This document shows, piece after piece, positions 10,505 through 20,610 of a stretch of DNA of 64,000 bases. The notes under the pieces are model-generated. The model made no database searches and had not been told where the DNA came from. It worked only from the letters and a program-made list of their open reading frames with translations. Within the stretch, counting starts at the first letter, position 1, and each line of letters opens with the position of its first letter. Where the stretch lies: NCBI RefSeq assembly GCF_910589235.1, contig NC_060956.1, positions 22,188,973 through 22,252,972 of the forward strand, given 5' to 3'. This DNA comes from Vespa crabro. Taxonomy: Eukaryota > Arthropoda > Insecta > Hymenoptera > Vespidae. The position numbers and the translations under genes are program-made.

Positions 10505-13500
10505 TTATCGTTCCGGCATGAAGTAAGATGGATTTTTCGAGTAAAGGACCATGACGGCCAGGAGGACGAGGATGTAGTTTCGACTTCCGTGACTCGAGTA
10601 GAGCGTGACCACTCCTACGAACCACCAAAACGTATGACAACCGCAAGGAGCCGAGCTAATTCCCCTTTGGATCGCCGCCGGATGTTCTCCTGAAAATAAA
10701 CGCTTTCATTTGGTAAATCTTTCTAAATAAGAGAAAGAAAAAGGAAGTAACGAATGCCGACTCACCGTTCAAAACATGAAGTTGCACGCTGGCACTGTCC
10801 AAATTACTCGGACTGCAGGTATAATTACCGGAATCCTCTCGCCTGGCGTTGCGAATCACGAGGCTGCTAACCGTATCGTGATCGATCCTTTTAGTCTGTA
10901 TGTCGATCTTACCCTGCTGATAATTGAGAACGCGATCGCCCTCGTGATACCAGAAGACGTAGAACGGCCCCTCGAGAGATTGCTTTATCATGCAACGTAT
11001 TGCGACCGTGCTTCCAGTTTTCACGTACATGTCCCGGTCTCCCAGGATCTCGATTTTTGGCACTAAAATATCAAAAAGGTACCGAACGTATTTCCATTAT
11101 CCATCCTCTCCTGCCGTTAAATCATTTATTAAGCATTTCTTTCCTTTCTTCCTTTTTCATTTTCCTTTACGATCATTATCGTCGAGGTATCCCTTGAGCG
11201 TTAAAAAAGTTTAGCGTTCGTCTTAACGATCGAACGCGGCAAACTTTTTCATCGAACGGAAGTGAGGAAAAGCGAAAGTGTACCGTCGCGCTAAACGAAC
11301 GCTTTACTTTCGTTCGCTTAATCGCTCGTAAGTCCGCTCGTAAAAAAAAAAAGAAAAAAAAGAAAGAAAGAAAGGAAAAAGAGAAGAAGAAAAAATTCGT
11401 TCGAAAGGAATAAAACACGAGAGAGGTAAAAGGCTCGAGAGTTCCACTTGGCAAGGCTCACCGACGATGTTGAGCTTGATAATGTGGCTCTTCTTCGGAT
11501 CCGTCGAGATTTGGCACTCGTATTCGCCCTCGTCCCGTGCCTGGACGTATTTCACCTGCAACGTCCAAGTGTCGGACGCGTCCGCGAAGATCGCCTGGAA
11601 CCTCTCGTCGGGGATGAACATGGTCCTATCCACGGATAGTATGTGCGAGTCTCTTCTCCTGATCCACGAGACCTTATCAATTTATTCGAATTAATTACTC
11701 GAAAGGTAATATTACTCCTTATTTTTATAAATACCTACCTATATACATGTAAGAAAAAAAAAAAGCAAATGAAGAAACGAAACAATCGATCTACGTTAAA
11801 AAGGAAGCGTGCATTTTAATGTCATGGATAAATTCCTGACTCGATTAAAAATAAGACAAGCTCGTATACACATCGTATCGTCATATTATATCACTCCCTT
11901 CGTTTTCTACTCTTGTCAGGAAATACTCTGTCCGAGTAGTAAAAAGAAAATTCGTCGAAACGAAGGAAATTTCCGCTTCGCCAGTCACGATCACAAATCA
12001 TCCCGGTAACCTCCTGGCTCATATATTTATTCTGAAGAGGCAGTACGAAGAAAAAAGAAAAAAAGAAAAAAAAGAAAAAGGAACGAGGAAGAAGGTAGAA
12101 TATAAATATAAGCTAGGGTAAGAAGGAAACCTCGTCGTTAGGTAGCCGCGATCGATCTTTCTCTCTCAACCCTCTCTCCGACCCTTTTCATATCTTAATG
12201 TATCGTCCATCGACCGGATATTTAAGCGAGTCTACGTGCCGCGATAACTCGGACCTGTCGTACATACATACATACTTAAATACGTATCTACGTGGAAGGC
12301 ACAAAGGGAAGGAACATTTAATTTCTCGAACGATAAGCATCCGGTAGTATCACGGAGCAAGGTCCTTAAATTCCTTAAAGTAACGCGCGTTTTCCAAGAC
12401 GATTATACGAGAGTCGCGTGTCGTCGTACGCTTTGTCGTCGTTGGCAGAACTCTCGTTCTTTCCTTTTCTCTTTCTAAATACACACCAAAGCTCGCGAGT
12501 CTAAAAGTTCTTTAACGAGAGATACGGGAGGGACGTTCCATTCTCGGCACGAGTAACTTTTATCGTCTCTCCTCTCGTTCTCGTTTCGTCTCGTTCGAAC
12601 GACGAGATCTTCAAAAATAATCGTATCAACGTCTCGAATTCGGCCTCTTGAGCGAAGATACAGAATCAATTTCCTACGAAGACATTATACGTATTATCAT
12701 TTCTTTATCCGATCGAAGATTTGTTCCGCGAGTCCTACTCTCGTTACTTCTTTATCTTTCCAAGTACTATACGAATTACGAACCATTTACTATACCTGAC
12801 ACATACTTTCCGAGATACGTTATATAATCGTTATATTCGTACAATATATAAACGTATTACTCGGTTACGCGCCACCTCTCTACCACTGTGAACTATTTGC
12901 GGCCTTTAAGTCGGCCAACGCGCGTGAACCGAAGAGAGTATTTTTATCCTGCGCATCGTGAAAAATCAAAGCAAGGTCGAAGCTTTTCGAGCCATCGTCT
13001 TGCGTGTCGTGCGTTCACGCGCGATAAGGATCGACGTCGATAAGAGAAAAATAATCGTGCCGCTTTGTGGCTATGCCACATTGCGGATCATACCTCGGAG
13101 GTATGATCCGCATCATACCTCGGAAAGGAAAGAAAGAAAAAGAAAGAGGAGAAAAAATGTTTGGAATTAAAACGTCTGTGTCGATCGGCGTTTAAAAAGA
13201 AGAAAAAGAAACGGAGAGATATGTCCTGAAAACGCGTGCACTTAAACAAGTGCAAATTTTTAGGGAGTTCCCGAGATATAATGAGCCTTGAGAAAAGCTT
13301 TTCCGTGTGCTCGACGCTCGAGTATAAGAAAAAAGATCGGTAATCGTCGGAACGTCGAAAATGGATCGATAACCGGTATATATGTTCTTTCGACGAGCAC
13401 ACGAAGCCATTTCGAGACGACGCAAATTAACGTCAGACTCAGAGGGAAGTTGTCAAGGTTAAAGAGAAGAAATGAAAACAAAAAAAAAGAAATGGAATAC

Positions 13501-15794
13501 TCAACGTCGACCTACCGATTTGTTACCGAGCTGTCGTACTTTGCACGGTAGATACGCATGAGAGCCTAGCTGCGCCGTTATGTTCGTAGGTGAGTTCGAG
13601 TCGAAATACGGACCCGTGTAAATCCCGTCGAACCTCTTCACCAAGGAATGCGATCTGGTGCTCACACCTGAAACATCGGATATCGATTTTCTCGTTAGTA
13701 AACGTTCGACTCGATTTTAGAACCGAGACGTAGATACGTATGTGTATGTACATAGATATAGATAGGAAGACACGCCGAGAATCTCGTTTACGTCTTCCCC
13801 TCTAGGTAGAGACCCTTGTACGGATTCATTTGGAATCGACTTCTCCTTGACAAGAGACTGCGAGCTGTTAACGCAGCAGCCAGCCGAAAAAAAGCTCAAA
13901 GGAGATATGGAAACGTAACGTGACCACGGTATAATAACGCGAACGCAAAGGGCTCTTGATGATTCCGTCGTTGGAACAAAGCGCCCGAGCTTCGAGTATA
14001 ATTACATGAGGCGCAACGAGGGTAGAGCAGGTAGACGGGGGTTATATTCCGCGGTTAAAATATACACGAAAGTGTCTGTGCTCCACGTCGGCACCACCAT
14101 CACCATTGCCATTAACTGGAACGGCGCTACGATCTCTGCATTAGGAAGGGATTAAAAGGAACAAAGCTAGAATTACGCTTTCCTTTGTTATCCTTTCCGA
14201 GAGAGAAAAAGTATATAAAGGGTTTGTCCTCTGCCCGAGGGTACGTTTCTTCGGATAAAAAGTGCAGTACAACGCCTAAAACATTTTCCCCTAGCATTCC
14301 AATTACTTTCGTACGAGCGCATCGTCCTGGCACCTTTTACCGGGCACCTTTTACCTTTCTTTTGCGTTTCTCTGTGCTCTTGTACGCGTAAGCATAAGTG
14401 ACGACAAAACGAAAGAGAACGAAAGAAAGGACTAGTCTCGCGTTTTCACTGGTCTAGCTCGTACAAAAATGCTTCGCGAAAGAAATCCTATCAGGACCCT
14501 GCCAAGTTACCTCAGGGAAATGGATACTAATCCGGGGGATCTTGATCCGAGAAATTCAAAGGCGTATCAGGAGCTTTCGCCTCGAGGGATCGCGCGGGCT
14601 TCGTTCCAACGACCTTGAATATATCGTTTCCTGCGTTACAGTCGCGGTAATACTAAAGCAAGTGCATTCTACTATAATTCTACATTCCTTCCTAGACGCG
14701 ATCGATTTACGATTATTTCATCGACATCCTACCTACATCCTACGACATGTTTACAGATAGTCTCTCTTATGGAGATACTTTTCAACGCCATAGAGTACTA
14801 CTATTGCGCCTGCTATAACGTTATATTCTTGGTCCAATTTTGCATTTTACGATAATAACGGAACGTGGTTAAAATTAAAATAAAAATATCGACGAATTCT
14901 ACTTTCAGTTTCGCGTAGCGTTTAATATCCAATCGACCTATCGAAGTTTTCTGAATAAAAAGAGGACGGGAAGGGGGAAAAAATGGGAACGATAACGATC
15001 CAGTTTGCTGGGATACTCGGAACTGGGTCTCGTTAGCGTAGCGAGTAGTCGAAAGTTGGGTCTTTGTGTGCGCATCGGTGGCAACGCGAAGGAAAGTCTA
15101 CCGATATGATTGGGCGTCATTATTCTTCCGGAGCGGACGAGGCTGCTTGCTCGGAAGAGCCGATCCTAGATGGTCCGTATGTGACGACGTGCATGCTTGA
15201 CACAAATACGCGTAATTTCTCGTGGAAAGCTTCAAGAACGGATCGATGGGAAGGAGATAAGAGAAGGGAGATAAGAGATAAGAGTCTATGGTACGACGAA
15301 AAAAGTTAAGATGGCCGATGACTACCGTCGGTCCGTTCGACTATGTTCGACAATGGAAAAAATCTCTTTCAAGGTGAACGATTAAACGCATCGATTGCTA
15401 CTGAAGGTCGCCGATCGATTATCAGATTTTTTTTTCCCTTCGACATTTAGACCGTGTTGAAGGGATGTGCATCAACCGATATAAGATATTTATTATAAGC
15501 TAACGCAGAGTGATCATTATGTTCAAACGCTCATTGTTAATCGTAATATCGAAACGCGGTAAATGCATTTCTTAATGCGTATCTGTCATCGAGCAGGAAG
15601 AGTTTCGAGCGTGTACGAGAGGGAACGAAGGATACCGCGTCAAAATATACCAGGGATATGCGCATCGAACGCGGAGAAGGCAGCCGTTTTGCAGAATACT
15701 CGATTCGGTACAAAGAATCCCAAGGGATGTAAAATCTACGCAGAGGCGCGCACGCGCCTGTTCGCGATTCTCTCTTTCTTTCTTTATTTTCCTC

Positions 15795-15826
<32 letters not shown>

Positions 15827-16109
15827 TTCACTGCCACCCCATCGAAATAATTTGCCTATCCGCAAGAAAAAGGGGCCACACACAAACAGCGGTTCTACAT
15901 ACACAACGTTGCTCTCTGAGACACATTTTTCATTTCAGCCCTCGGAGGCATGACTCTCTCTCTCTCTCTCTCTCTCTCCCTTTCTCTCCCTTTCTCTCGT
16001 CAAGACTGTCGTAAATGCTCCGAGCAAGGGACATGGAGGAAGACGTGTGCCACTCTAGCGAGGGTAAAGAAATCGCTTCTCGTCCTTTCCAGACGAAGGG
16101 AGACACTAG

Positions 16110-16161
<52 letters not shown>

Positions 16162-17442
16162 GGACGGGGAAGAAAGGACGATCCGAAACTAATTTTCCAG
16201 CGGGAAGAAAACGGTAAGCCTTGGGTATAATCTCTTTTGATTTTCATCGAAGCGTTTCATTCGGGAAATCATAGCCATCCGTGATTTGTCATCGTTACGT
16301 TAATACGTCGAAGGAAGAGGAGGATGAAAAGTATCATAGAATTTGGAGGGTTCGTAAAAAAATGTATTATTCGATAAGTTCCAAGAGCGAGAAATCGAGC
16401 GCGAAAAAAGACTGGGAGATTATGTAAGAGAAAGAAAAGGAAGTAAATTTCTTGGAAATGAAAGGAAGATTCGTTGTAAGGTATATTTCCCTGGAGATGG
16501 TGAGTCGAGCCGACGTAAAAAGCGACGAGGGTCGCCGGGAGGTTGCGTCCTCCTTTTCACTTTATTAGAATGACACGTACGCACGTTGCTCGTGCAACTT
16601 TACGACGTCGTCACGTAGATCCAAACCGCTGCATGAATCTAGATTTAGGAGATAGTCTCCTTAAATCGCTGACTCTCGATTTTTATTATAGGTCCTTCGT
16701 GACGAGTCCTTCTTTTTCTCTACCTTGCAAATCATTGCCGCGTAAGCGAACAAAAATCTTCGCGGTCTTTGCGTGTAACAATCTTTTTTAATTCTTTTCT
16801 TATTTATTTATTTTTTTTTCCCCTTCATATCGAACAAAGGAATTTAAAGGAGAAAAATGTCTATACTTTTATTTGTCATTAACGTAATTCTTTCTCTTCC
16901 TCGTTGGCACATTCTCGAGTCGATAAAAAGTCGCGAAATAAGAGAAAACTCGATCGAGCGAACGATAGGGGGATGCACGACGAAGAGTTGGTGCTGATGT
17001 GCCTGGTCACGAAGTAATGCGTTGCGGTAAGTCACGGGTCATTTATCAATTTAACGCGATTATACTAGCTGTAGCTAATAAACGTTGATACGTTACCATC
17101 GTACTAAACTTTTCTACGTTAAGTCGAGCAATTGCAATGAAATGCGATGGGATCTGAGTTTGAAATGAAAAATGGAATTTTTCCATCGGACGAAAACGTA
17201 ATAAAGGACGGTGGTGCGTTGCGCCGTTCCAACATATTCTCGAAAAGGATTTCGTATTCTTGGAATTAGCATTGGCGATAAGAAGCTAACGAACACGCGA
17301 GTTTGCTCGGTAGTCTCTGGTCGGCACGTTCTTCGAACTGATTTTCCATAGAGTCAGGCACACGTCGTTGCCACGACAGCATCGAAGGCCTAGCAGAAAG
17401 GAGAAAGGGACACGGATGGCAGAGGAGGAGAAAGAGGAAGTA

Positions 17443-17480
<38 letters not shown>

Positions 17481-18927
17481 GAGAGAGACGTACGCGCGCG
17501 CGCACCGAAGCTCGGAGGAAAAGCTCACTCGGCTAATCACCGTGAAGCATAATCGGCTGTTGCGGCGCATCGTGCCGCTGCTCGAACTCGTTTTATTCCA
17601 TTAACTCGATGATAGAATAATCCTCTCAATGTGGATAGAATTGCTTTTGAATACGTAATTCGAATATATTAAGGATTCTATAAAATGATCTTTATCGAGA
17701 ATCATTCGATCGGTCTAAATTCGGATTTCTTAACATCCAACATTATCATTCTCGCGAGGCAAATTCGTATGGCCAAACGCCGTTTCGTGTTCTTTACACA
17801 GATATTATGGACAAGGACTAGGATCAAAAACGATTACTTAATTTAAAGAATTCGTTCAAGATTTACAATGAACTCGTAAGATGGATCCGATAAACGTCTT
17901 ACCAATTATTATCGATTTATCGACGAATAAACCAAATGGAAATTTGACGATATTTTATATACCAGAAGAAATTCTAAACTAGAGAAAAAATCTCGCTATT
18001 GAATATTTCCGAGTTAACTCGATGAATCGTTCTTTTATACTCGAATCGTTTTCTTTCTATGTAACAGAATGACAATCCTTCAAGCATTAGATCAGGATTG
18101 AGAAATAAGTTTCATTGACGCATACGTCCGCCGAGTATTCTGAATAATAGTTACGTTGAAAGATGTCGAAAGATCAACATAAAAAGTCGTTCGATACTTT
18201 ACAATGGTGGAAGAGGAAAAAAAGACGAGAGCATTGTCATCTCATTGGTGCGAAAGCATTGTACGCGTTTGCCTCGTTAGAAAAATTCTCGATGTTGGGA
18301 CGAGCGTGCATAAAATTGCAAGCAACTTTGCGTAACCTTTAGACGACAAGAATGTCATAGCGACGACGTACGGCAATATCGAAATACACGTAAGGGAATA
18401 AAGTTCCCCGAGTTCGACTGCATCGCGATCGATGCAACGAACGAAAGGATGAATAGGTATATAAATATTTTTGTTTTAAATTATTATTATCATTATTAGT
18501 AAACAAGCGATTAGCGGGGTCAAGGAAATTATTAAGGGAGTCGAACGAACGTCGAGAAAGTTCGCGCCACCGAGATAAAACGGGTCTTTTAAAAGAGACA
18601 ACGGGCGAGATGAAAAATACATCCGAATCGATTTTGATGAAACTAGACAGGTCGTAGCGAGGTCGAAAAATAGCTTGAAAATCCAACTGCATCGGGGTTG
18701 ATGCAGCGAAAACGTGGAATCGATATACGCGCTCGTGAACGACGTCACGAGATAGGAAAAGAAAGAGTCTCTCCGCCCCCGACGATGGAATCATCTCGTC
18801 GACACGGTAACCCCACGGGGGAGGAGAGAAAAAGAGAGAAATGCAGAAGAGATCGAAGATAAAAAGATATGGATAATAAGAAGGATGAGGAGAAAAAGAA
18901 AACCGGAGAACGAAGATAGATAGATAG

Positions 18928-18987
<60 letters not shown>

Positions 18988-19402
18988 GGTGTAAGGGAGG
19001 GCGCAAAGAGGAGGAGGGCGACTTACAATGCCGCGGCGCGACAAACAAGGGTGGCGCTAGATACAATCCTGGACCGGGTCCGGAACCAACCTCCCTCGCG
19101 TTCTCTTGTCCCTACTTTTCTCTCCTAGTCTTTTCGATATTCTCGACTTCTTTTTTTCTTTCGATCCTAAAAGGATCATCGATCTCGAGTGTTCATGCGA
19201 ATCTCGTTGTCTGAAGAAGTACTCGAAACGAAAGTGAGACGAACAAAAGAGACGGAGATAGATGGTGATGGTAGTGGTGATGAACGATAAAAGACGGACA
19301 CGCGTGCGAAAACGCGCGAGAACGTATGCACGCGACGCGCACGGAGACAACAACACAGCTACACCCGAAAATCCGATCGATCCACCACCCGAGCACCAAC
19401 TT

Positions 19403-19434
<32 letters not shown>

Positions 19435-19661
19435 TCCTCTTTTCTATCTTGGCCATACGAATCCAGAGATCTTCGAATTCTGTCCTCTTTGCGTTCACGA
19501 GATTTATAAGGGAAAGTCGTAATTTGACTCATCCCCACCCATTTTCATCGATCCTCCTCTCGATCCTTCATTTTTTTTTTTTCAATCTTACCGGTAATAC
19601 CCAAAAGGATCCAACAGACGAGGCACAGGACGTAATAGTTGACGTAAGAGGATCTCCTCAT
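10505..19661 (-). CDS. dpr: Dpr-family two-Ig-domain cell-surface protein, complete, 5 coding exons
   Basis: Dpr (defective proboscis extension response) proteins are neuronal surface receptors that bind DIP-family partners in synaptic and sensory wiring. In transcript order the exons are 19661-19592, 13667-13516, 11672-11462, 11062-10766 and 10689-10505. All junction phases agree and give 304 residues. Residues 1-23 are a signal peptide (begins MRRSSYVNYYVLCLVCW). The first Ig domain starts after GPYFDS (about residue 42), with Cys65, Trp77 in VSWIRRRD, and Cys127 in YECQ. The second has Cys168, Trp182 and Cys227 in NYTCSPS. NGEHPAA, usual at the Dpr C-terminus, follows, then hydrophobic stretches at 264-274 and 282-293 that fit a membrane or GPI-type end. 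Sequons are at Asn52, Asn72 and Asn224. KYVQARDEG and VSWIRRRDSHILSVD resemble the Dpr15/16/17 group, but I do not assign a paralogue. The acceptor of exon 2 has a TACTAAC branch site (13694-13700); the acceptor of exon 3 (GATAAG) lacks a pyrimidine tract and is the weakest junction. Confidence 0.9.
11673..13515 (-). other. dpr: dpr intron 2 (1.8 kb)
   Basis: This intron splits the first Ig domain between NKS and VSW, a position that suits the conserved Dpr sequence at this point. It contains purine-rich patches near 12045-12080 and a perfect inverted repeat at 13083-13111. No coding sequence was seen. Confidence 0.7.
13083..13111. repeat. Perfect 14-bp inverted repeat
   Basis: The arms GCGGATCATACCTC and GAGGTATGATCCGC are exact reverse complements separated by one base. 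A further direct copy of ATCATACCTCGG follows at 13112-13123. It lies in dpr intron 2. Confidence 0.95.
15802..15826 (+). repeat. (TC)12 microsatellite
   Basis: Twenty-five bases of TC in dpr intron 1. Confidence 0.93.
15954..15978 (+). repeat. (CT)12 microsatellite
   Basis: Twenty-five bases of CT, facing the GA run at 16116-16154. Confidence 0.95.
16116..16154 (+). repeat. (AG)19 microsatellite
   Basis: Thirty-nine bases of AG, complementary to the CT run 137 bp to its left. Confidence 0.95.
17448..17479 (+). repeat. (GA)16 microsatellite
   Basis: Thirty-two bases of GA in dpr intron 1. Confidence 0.95.
18930..18982 (+). repeat. (AG)26 microsatellite
   Basis: Fifty-three bases of AG, preceded by a short GATA tetranucleotide stretch, in dpr intron 1. 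Confidence 0.97.
19592..19661 (-). CDS. dpr: dpr first coding exon (signal peptide)
   Basis: This 70-bp exon encodes 23 residues: a short basic start (MRRSS), then a hydrophobic core (YYVLCLVCWILLGIT). It ends G|GTAAGA, a good donor in phase 1, exactly the phase needed by the next exon, which opens with the last two bases of a codon. It lies 5.9 kb from the first Ig exon. The link rests on phase and on the need for a secretion signal, not on transcript data, so it is less certain than the Ig exons. Just 5' of the ATG lies a degenerate trinucleotide repeat. Confidence 0.8.
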
Positions 19662-19719
19662 GATGACGACGACAACGACGACGACGACGATGACGGCGAC
19701 GACGACGACGACGACAACG
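19662..19719 (+). repeat. (GAC)n trinucleotide repeat 5' of the dpr start codon
   Basis: A degenerate GAC/GAT/AAC triplet run directly abuts the dpr ATG. On the transcript it reads as GUC-type triplets in the 5' leader. Confidence 0.9.
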
Positions 19720-19802
19720 TGGATGTCTTCGACTGATGGTCAACTGACATCTCACAGCGCGCACCACACCGTCCTGGTGCACCACGCCACTCTCTAGCCT
19801 GT

Positions 19803-19806
<4 letters not shown>

Positions 19807-19835
<29 letters not shown>
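19807..19835 (+). repeat. (TC)14 microsatellite
   Basis: Twenty-nine bases of TC in the dpr 5' region. Confidence 0.95.
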
Positions 19836-19840
<5 letters not shown>

Positions 19841-20542
19841 GCTCGCGCGCGCGTTCAATGCTTTTCTCTCTCTCTTTCTCGCTCTCTTTCTCTCAGTTTC
19901 TCCTAATCCTTCGTCATCTCACCGCGTTCGTTCTCCGCAGTCGGTGTCGCTACCAGACGTCGTTCATGTCTTTCTTCTTCCTCTTTCTCTTTCCACAGCC
20001 TTTACAAATCTCCACCGACAGCGACACCTTCTCGTAATATTCTTTCCCTCTTTCGTTTCCTCAACTCTAATGAAAAAGTTTCTACCTTATCCAATTGGCA
20101 CCTTTGCGACGACACTGTATCACATATTATGTTACGTCGCGTAAACGATACGTTGCCGTTGGTAATATTCGACACGAAAAAAAAAAACGAGCCAAGTCTC
20201 TGTTGTTTCTAAATTCTTATTCGTCGTGCGAAAGATCTCTCGAGCCCTTTATATTTCTTTTTCTTTCTTCCTCGTTTATACACTTACGGAGGGCAGCGTA
20301 GCCTCCGGATAACGCACGGCCGAGTTTTGCGTACAGGTCGTCTGCGGTTCGTCGTCCCGGGCGAAGCTCTGAAACCGCCGGGCCTCCGGTGGCACTGCCC
20401 GCGCCCGCCCGGGGATTCCGCGCAGGCGTCCTCTCTCTCTCTACTCCGCCGATCACTCAGCCTCCTCCTCCTTCTCTTCCTCCTTCTGCTGCTTCTCTTC
20501 TTGGTCGCCGCGCGTCTACCGCCTCACCAGCAATCCCCACCA

Positions 20543-20610
20543 TCTTCTTCATCTACTTCTTCTTCTTCCTCCTCCTCCTCCTCCTCGTCCTCGTCCTCTT
20601 CTTCTTCTCC
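20543..20610 (+). repeat. (TCT/TCC)n trinucleotide tract
   Basis: About 68 bp of pyrimidine triplets (TTC, TCC, CTC) with a few TCG interruptions. Confidence 0.85.

Larger units (their letters stand above)
13668..19591 (-). other. dpr: dpr intron 1 (5.9 kb)
   Basis: This intron separates the signal-peptide exon from the first Ig exon. It contains (TC) and (GA) runs in both orientations, including a close inverted pair near 16 kb. It also holds a 53-bp (GA) run at 18930-18982. No additional coding exon was recognised. Large first introns often hold enhancers in genes of this kind, but no specific regulatory site can be named here. Confidence 0.7.
19662..20500 (-). promoter_or_regulatory. dpr 5' region with GC-rich block and candidate 5' UTR donor
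   Basis: Read on the minus strand, a GC-rich block at about 20289-20460 ends in a textbook donor (CTCC|GTAAGTG, GT at 20287-20286). A plausible acceptor (GATACAG) lies near 20113. This could be a non-coding first exon of dpr spliced to the exon with the ATG at 19661. A coding role is unlikely: the only frame in phase with the donor has no ATG. Between them lie (TC)n at 19807-19835 and a (GAC)-type trinucleotide run. The transcription start cannot be read from sequence. Confidence 0.35.

Noticed and set aside
20289..20456. GC-rich frame in phase with the first Ig exon of dpr, considered as the dpr N-terminus
   Set aside because: It lacks an ATG and is preceded by a stop codon, whereas the exon at 19661-19592 has an ATG, a signal peptide and the same donor phase.
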